From contig NZ_DATGKU010000154.1 in assembly GCF_035294505.1 (NCBI RefSeq), positions 1 to 64,000 of the forward strand: DNA of 64,000 bases, given 5' to 3'. Each line of letters begins with the position of its first letter. Position 1 is the stretch's first letter. This document shows, in pieces, positions 25,246-33,420 of the stretch. A program made the position numbers and the translations under genes. This DNA comes from Chthonomonas sp035294505 (lineage in GTDB: Bacteria > Armatimonadota > Chthonomonadetes > Chthonomonadales > Chthonomonadaceae). The notes under the pieces were generated by a model that was not told the DNA's origin, made no database searches, and worked only from the letters and a program-made list of their open reading frames with translations.

Positions 25246-27279
25246 CTACGGCCAGGGGAATGTGGGAGTGGGTGTAAAGCGATTGAAGATGGCCGGTGCG
25301 GTGAAGAGGATGGCCATAATGAACTCGCCCAACACAGCCCCTAGAAAAAGAGGGCGCAGGCGTGCATAGAGCTTCATGCCTCCATAGCGAATAATAAGAG
25401 ATTTCAAGACCCACGCCACAAGGCATGGAAACCAAAACACCATCATCGTCCAACTGCCGGAGAGCGCGTAGCCAAGGGGATGAAAGGGAAACCAAGGTAG
25501 ACGACTGCGCAGCGCTACGATCAGCACCGTTACCAGGATTCCTATCCCGAAGTTGAGAATGTCGAAGAACTGAATGTTGGGATTGGTATGGTTCATGGTA
25601 GAGGCCGCATCGGTGAAAGCCCAAACCGGATTGCCCTGATATACATAGCTATACATCTGCACCGCGCCGTAGGTATAGGGCAGATGGATGCTGTAGTAGC
25701 CGGAGACGAGCAGCGCTGTGACGAATGCAAGCACGAAAACCGGTACAAGGGTGCGGCGGCGCACAGATAAACCATCGGCAAGCTTCATCGAGTCGAGAAA
25801 ACCGGTAAGAATCAGTCCGCGTTGGTCACGCAGCATAACGGCATCTAGGAAGGCTAAAGAGGTGAGATTGGCCGGGCCTAAGTTGCGTAGGTCGCCTACC
25901 ATACGGTAGATGTCGGTGGGCCGAAAGCAGGTTTCGGTCATCAGCATGCCGGCCTCAGAGGTGCTACGTGCCATGACGAGAGCGATAACGAATATGCCTA
26001 TCCCCAGCTCAAAAAGAGCGAGCCAATAGCTCATTCCCAGCAGGTGCAGCCAGAGTGCAAGCAGCAACACGCTGCCCACCAGGCCGAACGTAGCCAAGCG
26101 GTAGGGCAACAGCTCGTTTTCTTCGCCCGGCAGATGGGCGGGCCGCTTCCATGCCCACAAAGCGCCCCAGATGGCTCGAAGATAGGGGCGTGCCGTATAG
26201 ATCATGTAGCCTACTAGGGTGAGATAACATCCTATAAACTGGTAGCCCTGATAGGTTTTGCATCCGTACATGGGCATGGTGGGGAACTGATAGCCGAAGC
26301 GGGCACTGAGAACGTCCTCTAAGCGGGTTAGCAGAAAAAAGAACCAGAGGGAAAAGAGCAGGTCGGAGGGCAAAAGGTAGAAAAAGCCGATGGCCATAAA
26401 CGAGATGTAGACGTGAAAAAAGCCGATGGCGCTGTTGTAGGGTGGCTGAGAAAAGAGCAGGCTGTTGAGATCGATATCGGTGGTGATATCGGGCACGGCG
26501 GGGGCGTATTGATGGAGGCCTTTTAGGCCGAACACGAAAGCTGGGATAGCGAAGCCCAGCCACATAAGGCGGTTTTTAAGGAAACTCGGTTGGGTGCTGC
26601 CCCCTATCGTGATATTTTCCCCACGAATCATCTCTAGGGGAAGTTGCGCGAGAGGAAAGGAGAGACGCTCGTTATCGGCCCATTGGCGCCTTAGGAGGGC
26701 TGCAAGACAAAGAAAGGCGGTGAAAAGCAGGCCTACGAATAGGCCCCAGGCCACCAGCGGAACGGCCCAAAGCGCCCAAGGAATGTGTTCTCCTGGTCGC
26801 AGGCCATCGAAAAAACGGGCGGCGACAAACTGTTTTGGAGGGCCTTTCGGATCCCACGGCACCGCCCATTTCGGAATCCATTTAAAAAACAGGCCCTCCC
26901 ACCCGTTTGTGGGAGAAGCAAAGTAGTTCGGCACGACGAGCAGGGGGATAAGCTTTTCCATAAGGCCACGTGAGGAAACCATGGAGGCCAGCAACATCAT
27001 GACATAGATGGTATAGAGTTCGTGTTGGGCCAAGCCGAGGCGCTCTGAAAGTTTGCGGAGGACGGCTTGTAGGCCTAAAATCAGGGCTAACATGCCCACC
27101 ACAACAGGGGGGAGCTGCAGGTAGCCGATCTGAATTTTCCCAACGACGAGTTCGGCATAGCAAACAAGCACACAGGTAATACCCACGCAAACCAGCCCGA
27201 TGAGAAGCGCTTTCAAGCTAAGGGCACTTCGTGTGGATGTCTCTGTAGGTTGCGAACGATTGCTTGGCGAAACCGCCAT
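25246..27279 (-). CDS. Large multi-pass membrane protein, DUF6785/DUF6784-like
   Basis: The 677-residue protein has around fourteen hydrophobic segments and resembles the large membrane proteins of the DUF6785/DUF6784 type, common in Armatimonadota- and Planctomycetota-like genomes and reminiscent of oligopeptide-type transporters. Conserved-looking loops include WADNERLSFPLAQLP and YGCKTYQGYQFIGCY. Substrate unknown. The ATG at 27279 has GGAGGAG three bases upstream; an upstream TTG would add seven residues and include that site. The 3' end is 4 bp from the convergent PII gene. A consensus-like promoter lies at 27353-27382. Confidence 0.7.
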   Translation of the reverse strand: MAVSPSNRSQPTETSTRSALSLKALLIGLVCVGITCVLVCYAELVVGKIQIGYLQLPPVVVGMLALILGLQAVLRKLSERLGLAQHELYTIYVMMLLASMVSSRGLMEKLIPLLVVPNYFASPTNGWEGLFFKWIPKWAVPWDPKGPPKQFVAARFFDGLRPGEHIPWALWAVPLVAWGLFVGLLFTAFLCLAALLRRQWADNERLSFPLAQLPLEMIRGENITIGGSTQPSFLKNRLMWLGFAIPAFVFGLKGLHQYAPAVPDITTDIDLNSLLFSQPPYNSAIGFFHVYISFMAIGFFYLLPSDLLFSLWFFFLLTRLEDVLSARFGYQFPTMPMYGCKTYQGYQFIGCYLTLVGYMIYTARPYLRAIWGALWAWKRPAHLPGEENELLPYRLATFGLVGSVLLLALWLHLLGMSYWLALFELGIGIFVIALVMARSTSEAGMLMTETCFRPTDIYRMVGDLRNLGPANLTSLAFLDAVMLRDQRGLILTGFLDSMKLADGLSVRRRTLVPVFVLAFVTALLVSGYYSIHLPYTYGAVQMYSYVYQGNPVWAFTDAASTMNHTNPNIQFFDILNFGIGILVTVLIVALRSRLPWFPFHPLGYALSGSWTMMVFWFPCLVAWVLKSLIIRYGGMKLYARLRPLFLGAVLGEFIMAILFTAPAIFNRFTPTPTFPWP

Positions 27280-27352
27280 ACACTCCTCCAGGAGAGCCAA
27301 GTTCTGTTAGGGGCCAAAGCGGCAACCAAAGGTATGGTCTTGAGCCGTGCTC

Positions 27353-27382
27353 ATTATGTTTCGTATTAGCTAGCTCTGTCAA
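27353..27382 (-). promoter_or_regulatory. Sigma-70 promoter for the DUF6785-like gene
   Basis: Minus-strand TTGACA (27382-27377) and CATAAT (27358-27353) are 18 bp apart. It lies about 75 bp before the ATG. Confidence 0.65.
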
Positions 27383-27484
27383 GTCAAAGCGAAGTCGTCT
27401 GCATAGCGCTCTCAAAAAAGCTCTCTTGATCCTACATTTCCGCGCCGATAATGCCGATAATTTGGGGAGACTATAGCTTCTTAA

Positions 27485-27531
27485 CGAGCGCCTATACAGG
27501 TGCTCGCTATGGGGTTCGGCACCCTATACAG
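27485..27531. promoter_or_regulatory. Hairpin and CCTATACAG direct repeats upstream of flhG
   Basis: A 9-bp stem with one G-T pair spans 27485-27506 (CGAGCGCCT pairing with AGGTGCTCG, loop ATAC). A second, weaker hairpin follows at about 27508-27528. CCTATACAG occurs at 27491-27499 and again at 27523-27531, 32 bp apart. The position, 40-90 bp before flhG, suits a regulatory site. Confidence 0.4.
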
Positions 27532-27572
27532 AAACTCGAACCAGGTAAATTCTTCGCAGGAGACGCTCACCT

Positions 27573-28532
27573 ATGCTAGACCAAGCGCATGGACTTCGGG
27601 CTTTGGCAAGTCAAAATCGGGATGAGAGAGCGGGGGTTAGAGAGCCATCTCTTACCGAGAAAAGCACCGAGACGTTTGCGCAGGCCGTCGTCACCCCTCC
27701 CGCGCGTGCGCGCAAAGCGCGCGTTATTGCGGTGACGAGCGGTAAGGGAGGGGTAGGCAAAACGAACTTTTCCTCCAATCTCTCGCTCGCTTTGGCCGAA
27801 ACCGGCAATCGCGTGATCGTTGTGGATGCCGATCTCGGCTTGGCTAATCTTCATGTAGTTCTGGGCGTCTACCCACAGTATAACTTAGAGCATGTAACGC
27901 ATGGCGATCGGTCGTTGCGCGAGGTGCTTTGCCCTGGCCCTAACGGCATTCGGATTGTGGCCGGCGCCTCCGGATTGGCCGAACTCGCCGATCTCGACGC
28001 CATTCGTCGGGAAGCGCTTATTGAAAGCCTCGTAGAGCTTGATGCGCTGGCAGACATCGTGCTTATAGACACAGGGGCCGGCTTGGCTCGAAACGTTCTC
28101 GCTTTCCTGTGCGCGGCCGGAGAGGTGCTGGTGGTTACCACGCCGGAGCCAACAGCCCTGACCGACGCCTACGCAATTATCAAAACGGTCTATCGCGAAA
28201 ACCCGCAGTCGCGCCTTATGCTGGCAGTCAATATGGCGCAGAACGAAGCGGAAGCTCATTCCGCACAGGAGCGCCTCGTGACCATCACCCGCCGTTTTCT
28301 GGGAACAGAGGTGGTGTCTCTTGGAAGCATTCCCCACGATCCTGCCGTGGGGCAAGCCGTCCGAAACGGCAAGCCGTTTCTGTTGAGCTATCCCTCCTCG
28401 CCGGCGGCACGCGCCGTGCGAAAGATAGCGCATCAGCTCACCTACTCTGCCCCGGCACCAAAGGAAGTGGAAGGGGTGGGCGGACTTCTGAATCGCATGC
28501 AGCGTTTCTTCAGTAGACATCTTGGCCGTTAA
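27573..28532 (+). CDS. flhG: FlhG/FleN-type MinD-like ATPase
   Basis: The 319-residue protein is a ParA/MinD-superfamily ATPase with the deviant Walker A SGKGGVGKT (56-64), VVDADLGLANLH and a C-terminal amphipathic stretch (LLNRMQRFFSRHL). An N-terminal extension of 50 residues precedes the ATPase core, as in FlhG, which controls flagellar number and placement with the GTPase FlhF. FlhF is not here. It is followed by a small membrane protein, a WhiG/FliA-type sigma factor and a SwrB-like protein, the order seen at the end of flagellar-chemotaxis operons. A hairpin and T-rich tract follow the stop. With no flagellar structural genes in view its role may be pole or cell-surface positioning. Confidence 0.85.
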   Translation: MLDQAHGLRALASQNRDERAGVREPSLTEKSTETFAQAVVTPPARARKARVIAVTSGKGGVGKTNFSSNLSLALAETGNRVIVVDADLGLANLHVVLGVYPQYNLEHVTHGDRSLREVLCPGPNGIRIVAGASGLAELADLDAIRREALIESLVELDALADIVLIDTGAGLARNVLAFLCAAGEVLVVTTPEPTALTDAYAIIKTVYRENPQSRLMLAVNMAQNEAEAHSAQERLVTITRRFLGTEVVSLGSIPHDPAVGQAVRNGKPFLLSYPSSPAARAVRKIAHQLTYSAPAPKEVEGVGGLLNRMQRFFSRHLGR

Positions 28533-28578
28533 GCTCGCCGGGTAAGCAGGAGTCCGAACGATTACAAAGAAAAGATTC

Positions 28579-28615
28579 ATAGATACAACCCAATGAGGGG
28601 GTATCTATTTCTAAA
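28579..28615 (+). terminator. Hairpin with T-rich tail after flhG
   Basis: ATAGATAC (28579-28586) pairs perfectly with GTATCTAT (28601-28608), with an inner CCC/GGG pairing and a TTCTAAAATTTT tail. It could end or attenuate flhG transcription before the next gene 30 bp on. Confidence 0.5.
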
Positions 28616-28639
28616 ATTTTATCTACAGGGATAAGGCGT

Positions 28640-28963
28640 GTGAAGTCGTTGACATCCCAACTACCGACCATATTAGGCGCATTTTCCGCCATGTTAGTCT
28701 CTTTTTTAAGTCTGCTAAATGGCACATCGCCGGGAACCTGCCTTGCTCGTTCGGCGGCAGCGTTTCTCGTGTTCGCCGGTTTCGGCCTTGTGCTGCGCTA
28801 TGCGCTCACCGAAGGGACGCGAGATGGGATATTAGGAACCGCTCTGCTCGAGGAAGGGAAGGAGGAGGCGGAGCCTAAGCTCGATGTCATCGTGCCCGGC
28901 ACGACGGTGGCGGACTTGCTGGGGGTGAAGGCGGAAAATCAGGGGGAAGGAAATTCTAAATAA
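28640..28963 (+). CDS. Small two-pass membrane protein between flhG and the sigma factor
   Basis: This 107-residue protein starts at a GTG (AAGG four bases upstream) and has two membrane segments at about 9-27 and 38-55, followed by an acidic tail (LLEEGKEEAEPKLDV). I do not recognise it. Its place between flhG and the WhiG/FliA-type sigma gene matches where Gram-positive flagellar operons carry small accessory genes, but no homology is claimed. Confidence 0.6.
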   Translation: MKSLTSQLPTILGAFSAMLVSFLSLLNGTSPGTCLARSAAAFLVFAGFGLVLRYALTEGTRDGILGTALLEEGKEEAEPKLDVIVPGTTVADLLGVKAENQGEGNSK

Positions 28964-29040
28964 CCGATACAAAAGTGAAGCCGGGGTGCCGTGCGCGGCA
29001 GTTCCGATGTAAGCGGCTTCGGAATGAAGGAGTGAACCCG

Positions 29041-29811
29041 ATGAGACCAGAGGATGTTCAAAGAGATTGGTACCGTTTCAAAGAGTTTCAAGATGAAAAC
29101 GCGCGCGCGCGTTTAATACAGCATTTCGCCTACTTGGTTAAAATCACAGCGGGGCGCGTGATATCGAACCTACCGCCCAGCCTGGATCGAGAAGACCTTG
29201 TGAGCGCGGGCGCTTTAGGCCTTATTAAGGCTGTAGACCAGTACGATCCCTCGCGGCAAGTGAAGTTCGAAACCTACGCTATTGCTCTTATTCGTGGTGC
29301 TATTCTCGAAATGCTGCGCGAGGACGACTGGGTGCCGCGTTCGGCTCGTGAGCGCATCAAGATGCTGGAACGAACTTACAACCTTTTGGAGGCACGGCTC
29401 GGGCGCCCGGCCACGGAAGAGGAGGTGGCAGCGGAGCTGCATATGGAGATGGATGAGTTTCACAAGCTGCTCATCGAGGCCGGTCGATCTTCGTTGCTTT
29501 CTTTGGAAGAGGTTCTCGTTGGCAGTGAAAATGGAGAGAACCTTCACCTCTCCGATGTCATCCAAGATGAGCGCCTTCTGCCCTCCGCCGAGGCGGAGCT
29601 ACAGGAGCGCAAGCACATGCTTGGCAAGGCGATAGATCGTCTGCCGGAACGAGAGCGCTTGGTAATATCCCTCTACTACTATGAGGGATTGACGTTTAAG
29701 GAGATCGGGCGTATCCTTTCGATCTCTGAATCCAGGGTTTATCAGCTGCATACCCAGGCGGTCGTTCGATTGCAGGGGTATCTGCAGCGGGATAAGGAGC
29801 TTTTTCACTGA
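29041..29811 (+). CDS. FliA/WhiG-type sigma-70 family factor
   Basis: The 256-residue protein is a group 3 sigma factor with regions 2, 3 and 4. Region 2 is DLVSAGALGLIKAVDQYD...FETYAIALIRGAILEMLR followed by DDWVPRSARE, a match to FliA/WhiG/SigD proteins. Region 4 has the helix-turn-helix LTFKEIGRILSISESRVYQLHTQ. These factors drive flagellar or sporulation-type regulons. The ATG has AAGGAG eight bases upstream; an upstream in-frame start adds 22 unlike residues. It lies downstream of flhG as sigD does in Bacillus. No FlgM anti-sigma gene is recognised nearby, although the small acidic product that follows is a possible partner. Confidence 0.9.
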   Translation: MRPEDVQRDWYRFKEFQDENARARLIQHFAYLVKITAGRVISNLPPSLDREDLVSAGALGLIKAVDQYDPSRQVKFETYAIALIRGAILEMLREDDWVPRSARERIKMLERTYNLLEARLGRPATEEEVAAELHMEMDEFHKLLIEAGRSSLLSLEEVLVGSENGENLHLSDVIQDERLLPSAEAELQERKHMLGKAIDRLPERERLVISLYYYEGLTFKEIGRILSISESRVYQLHTQAVVRLQGYLQRDKELFH

Positions 29812-29855
29812 CTGCCACCGTTCTTGACGGCGGGTGTCGGTGAAGGAGGTAACAC

Positions 29856-30122
29856 ATGGATCAAAGCGATTTACTTTCTATCCACCGCATCGAAAACACA
29901 GAAAGCATTCGCGAGGTGGGGCGGGAACCGCGCCAACACCCTCCTCCTGAACAGCATCGGGAGAAACCGCCGAAGAAGCAGGAAGAGGACGCTGTAACCG
30001 AGGAGGACGTGGTGGAGCTGAGTGCCGATGCGCTTGCGGTAACAGCCGCTGCGACGGATGCAACCGTTCAAGAAGAGACCTCTGTTCTCTCCGAGACTCC
30101 TCATATAGACATCGTCACCTAG
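29856..30122 (+). CDS. Small acidic, probably disordered protein
   Basis: The 88-residue protein is rich in Glu, Pro and Gln in its first half and in Ala, Thr and Val in the second, with no membrane segment. AAGGAGG seven bases before the ATG is close to ideal, so it is very likely translated. It sits between the sigma-factor gene and the SwrB-like gene. A role as a regulator of the sigma factor is possible only from position. Confidence 0.55.
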   Translation: MDQSDLLSIHRIENTESIREVGREPRQHPPPEQHREKPPKKQEEDAVTEEDVVELSADALAVTAAATDATVQEETSVLSETPHIDIVT

Positions 30123-30196
30123 TGGCCAGCTACAAAAGAGATGTTTTTCGACGCCGTTTTGTGCCATATTATTCGTATTGAGAAAGGATGTGCCGT

Positions 30197-30718
30197 ATGG
30201 AGTGGCAGGCCATAGGCTTTGCTCTGCAAATCCTCATGCTCACTGTAGGATGGGTTCTGTTTCAAAAGGCTCGCGCCGAGCTTTCCGTTCGTGCCATCGA
30301 GGCCCCTGTGCTTTCAGAGCTAAAGGGCCTACAACGGAATGTGAATCGGCTCATCGAGCAACTTGAGGAGGCATCGTTAGAGGCATCGGTTCGCCTGGAG
30401 CGAAGCTGCGAAGAGGCCCGTGAGCTATTAGCCGCTTTAGAGCGTCAGATAAAGCGGTATGAGGAGCTGGAGGAACCAACAGCTCCTCCGTCGCAGCGGA
30501 GCGGCAAACCCAAATCTAGAGAAGGATCGGTGAGCAACGAACTCAAGATCGCTCCAACCGAATCGGTACCAAAGCGTTCTAAAACCGTCTCGCCAAAAGA
30601 GGCCATCTATGCCTTAGCGGAAAAGGGCGTCCCACCGGCTGCCATTGCCCGTGAAGTGGGCGTCTCCGAAGGCGAGGTAGAGACGTTATTGGGGCTGAAA
30701 CTTGCCCATCGCGGATAA
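30197..30718 (+). CDS. SwrB-like membrane-anchored coiled-coil protein (DUF6115-type)
   Basis: The 173-residue protein has one N-terminal membrane segment (about 5-22), a coiled coil (45-95), a Ser/Pro/Lys linker and a C-terminal HTH-like motif (SPKEAIYALAEKGVPPAAIA, then REVGVSEGEVETLL). This architecture is that of SwrB/YlxL-type proteins encoded after sigD in flagellar operons, where SwrB promotes flagellar basal-body assembly. The second ATG (30197) is preferred because AAAGG is nine bases upstream. It supports the flagellar ancestry of the flhG cluster. Confidence 0.7.
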   Translation: MEWQAIGFALQILMLTVGWVLFQKARAELSVRAIEAPVLSELKGLQRNVNRLIEQLEEASLEASVRLERSCEEARELLAALERQIKRYEELEEPTAPPSQRSGKPKSREGSVSNELKIAPTESVPKRSKTVSPKEAIYALAEKGVPPAAIAREVGVSEGEVETLLGLKLAHRG

Positions 30719-30775
30719 ACCACTCCGAACGGCCATCTCTTTCTGAAAATCCTTTATTAAGGAGACATTCTACCT

Positions 30776-31894
30776 TTGGCTTCCGTTTCCTTTCGGCAAG
30801 GCCTCGGCCTTGCTTGTTGTGGCCGGCGTCTTTCTCTTCGGCAGGTGGCCGGAACTCTATGCATCCTTTTGCTACCCCTGTTGGCCGGCTGCCAAGGCGA
30901 TAGCATTATCGCTCAGGTGGGCAACCAGAGCATCAACGTGGGGCGCTATTACGATACCCTTGAAAACCTCACCCAGGCCGATTTCAGCAACGCGCCCGAC
31001 CTGCAGGCCGGGCCTTTGGCGCTGTTGTATCTCATTCGCGAAACAGCTATTCAACAGCTTGCCCAACAAAAGGGCTTTGTTCCGGCGGACGATTTTATAG
31101 ACCGAATTTTGGAGTATCAACGCGAAAAAGACCCCAATCTCGACGACAACATTCGCCGTGGCCTGATCCCAGAAAATCAGCTAAAAAAGCAACTTACGCT
31201 TTTTTACGAGATTCTCGCTATCGGCGCCGACACCGACCATGTGGATGAGGCCAAACTGAAGCAGATGTATGACCGAGAAAAGAGTCAACTCGATCTGCCA
31301 GAACGCTTTGTTGCCAGAATGCTGTTGGTAAAAAATGAGCAGGACGGCATTGAAACGCTGAATCGGTTGAAAGCCACCGGGAATTTCGCCGCGGAAGCTC
31401 AACGAGAGCACGACGCTGCGCCCTTCGACGGAGAAGAGGTGACTTTAAGCGCCCAACAAGTGCAACAGCAACAGCCTCAACTTTACAATGCTCTTGAAAA
31501 GCTCTCTCCCGGCCAGTTCGCCGATGCGCCGATCCCTCTCAAACAGCCTGGGTCTCCAACGCCCCTTTATGTGCTGGTGCAGCTTACGCATAAAATGCCC
31601 GCCAAGCCCATGAGTTACGAGCAGGTGCGCCCGTTGCTGGTGGAGCAGTACCTTCAACAGGCCTTCCCACAATACCAGCTGCATTTTTACCAGGTTCTGA
31701 CGGACTATCTGAAGGGGCTTCTGGCTCAAAATAAGATCATCATCTACAACCAGCGTTATGCCGGCATCGTTCTGGTACGGCTGAATCAAATTCTGAGTCA
31801 GCCTCCATCTATGCCAAATGCGCCCGTGCCTTCACAGTCGGTTCCTACACCTCAGGCACCGAGAAGTAGTGCTCCACCCCAGAACGGTCCTTAG
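30776..31894 (+). CDS. SurA/PrsA-like periplasmic foldase lipoprotein
   Basis: The 372-residue protein has a basic N-terminus, a hydrophobic stretch and a lipobox (LLAGC, C39), so it should be a lipoprotein. Residues 45-160 resemble the SurA N-terminal chaperone region, and 165-280 a PPIC-type isomerase domain (FVARMLLVKNEQDG, SPGQFADAPI, YVLVQLTHK). The C-terminus is Pro/Ser/Gln-rich. It may fold exported or outer-membrane proteins. The start is TTG with AAGGAG eleven bases upstream. It is 11 bp before the mazG-fusion gene, and probably co-transcribed. Confidence 0.72.
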   Translation: MASVSFRQGLGLACCGRRLSLRQVAGTLCILLLPLLAGCQGDSIIAQVGNQSINVGRYYDTLENLTQADFSNAPDLQAGPLALLYLIRETAIQQLAQQKGFVPADDFIDRILEYQREKDPNLDDNIRRGLIPENQLKKQLTLFYEILAIGADTDHVDEAKLKQMYDREKSQLDLPERFVARMLLVKNEQDGIETLNRLKATGNFAAEAQREHDAAPFDGEEVTLSAQQVQQQQPQLYNALEKLSPGQFADAPIPLKQPGSPTPLYVLVQLTHKMPAKPMSYEQVRPLLVEQYLQQAFPQYQLHFYQVLTDYLKGLLAQNKIIIYNQRYAGIVLVRLNQILSQPPSMPNAPVPSQSVPTPQAPRSSAPPQNGP

Positions 31895-31905
31895 GAAAGC
31901 TGAGC

Positions 31906-33420
31906 ATGGTAACGCTGATCGGTTTAGGGCCGGGCGATCCCGATCTCATCTCGCGCGGGGCCGAACGTGCCCTGCGCGAGTCTGCAGCACAAGGCACCCT
32001 CTATCTACGTACCGGACGTCATCCGTGCGTGGCCACTCTAAAGGAGTGGGGGCTTGCATTTGAGACCTTCGACTACGTTTACGATTCGGCTACAAGCTTT
32101 GAAGAGGTCTACCAGGTCATTGTCAACAGGCTATTAGAGCGCGCTCGTGCTGGGCGTTCGGTGGCCTATGCCGTTCCGGGGCATCCGTTGCTTGGCGAGG
32201 AGAGCGTGCGCCTGCTGCTTGAACGACTCGAGGCCGAAGACATCGCCTATCGCATTGTCTCATCCTGCAGCTTCATTGAGGCCGTGTTAGCGGCAGCGCA
32301 TCTCCCTTTGGCGGAGGGATGCGACGTTCGCGATGCCCTATCCTTGCAACTTGATGACGCGGTGAGCCGTGAGGGCCATCCCCTAGGGGGACGCATAGAC
32401 ACTTCGCGCGGGTTGCTGCTTTTTCAGGTCTTCGATAAGACATCTGCCTCTCACGCCAAATTGGCGCTTATGCGCTACTATCCCGACGAGTGGCAGGTAT
32501 TGCTTGTGCGCAATGCCGGAGTAACCGCCATGGAGAGCGTTCAGGCCATACCGCTTTATCAACTCGACCGCCTCCCCCTCGATCACCTAACGGCCGTCTA
32601 TGTGCCGCCGCTTCCTCCGCAGTTACGCCCTAAGGAATTCTATGCGCTGGTAGGAGTGATGGCGCGATTGCGGGCGCCTGACGGATGCCCTTGGGACCGC
32701 GAGCAGACGCATGCTACCTTGAAGCGGTATTTCATTGAAGAGACCTATGAGGTTCTTGACGCGATAGATGCCAACGATCCGAATGCCCTCTGTGAAGAGC
32801 TGGGCGACGCCCTGCTGCAGGCGGTTTTTCATGCCCAACTCGCCCGTGAAGAGGGGCTATTCACTATTGATGACGTTACGGCGCATATTGTAGAGAAGCT
32901 GGTTCGTCGCCACCCACACGTTTTTGGAACGACGGAGGTTGCCGATAGCGCAGAGGTGCTGCGGAATTGGGAGCGCATTAAGCGGGCGGAAAAAAGGGAG
33001 AACGTCCCGCAGCCCGACTCTATTCTCGATGGAATTCCCAAAGGGTTGCCTGCCTTGATGTACGCCATGGAGCTGAGCAAGCGAGTGGTAAAGGTGGGGT
33101 TTGAATGGCCGAGCCTTGAGGCAGTGCTCGCCAAAGTAGAGGAAGAGTGGGAAGAGCTAAAGCGCGAGCTGGCCGTTGACTCACCCGATCGGGCACGGGT
33201 AGCTGCTGAGTTAGGCGATCTGCTATTTACCTTGGTGCAGGTGGCGCGTAAACAGAACCTCGATGCCGAAGAGGCACTACGAACTATGTTGCGACGGTTT
33301 GAGACGCGTTTTCGTTATATGGAGCGACGTGCTGCAGAGAAGGGCTGCTCTCTGAAAGAGATGAAACTCGACGAACTCGATGCTTTATGGGAAGAGGCAA
33401 AACGCCAGGAACCTCTCTAA
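31906..33420 (+). CDS. mazG: YabN-type fusion of SAM-methyltransferase-like domain and MazG pyrophosphohydrolase
   Basis: The first 225 residues of 504 form a tetrapyrrole-methylase-like domain (VTLIGLGPGDPDLIS, AVPGHPLLGEES), and the rest is a two-lobed MazG domain. MazG motifs are CPWDREQTHATLKRYFIEETYEVLDAI (about 259-285), ELGDALLQ, and later EEEWEELKREL and ELGDLLFTLVQVA. MazG hydrolyses NTPs, including damaged ones, to monophosphates. The same fusion is YabN in Bacillus subtilis, usually near mfd and spoVT rather than a foldase. The stop overlaps the convergent kdsD gene by 4 bp. Confidence 0.92.
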   Translation: MVTLIGLGPGDPDLISRGAERALRESAAQGTLYLRTGRHPCVATLKEWGLAFETFDYVYDSATSFEEVYQVIVNRLLERARAGRSVAYAVPGHPLLGEESVRLLLERLEAEDIAYRIVSSCSFIEAVLAAAHLPLAEGCDVRDALSLQLDDAVSREGHPLGGRIDTSRGLLLFQVFDKTSASHAKLALMRYYPDEWQVLLVRNAGVTAMESVQAIPLYQLDRLPLDHLTAVYVPPLPPQLRPKEFYALVGVMARLRAPDGCPWDREQTHATLKRYFIEETYEVLDAIDANDPNALCEELGDALLQAVFHAQLAREEGLFTIDDVTAHIVEKLVRRHPHVFGTTEVADSAEVLRNWERIKRAEKRENVPQPDSILDGIPKGLPALMYAMELSKRVVKVGFEWPSLEAVLAKVEEEWEELKRELAVDSPDRARVAAELGDLLFTLVQVARKQNLDAEEALRTMLRRFETRFRYMERRAAEKGCSLKEMKLDELDALWEEAKRQEPL

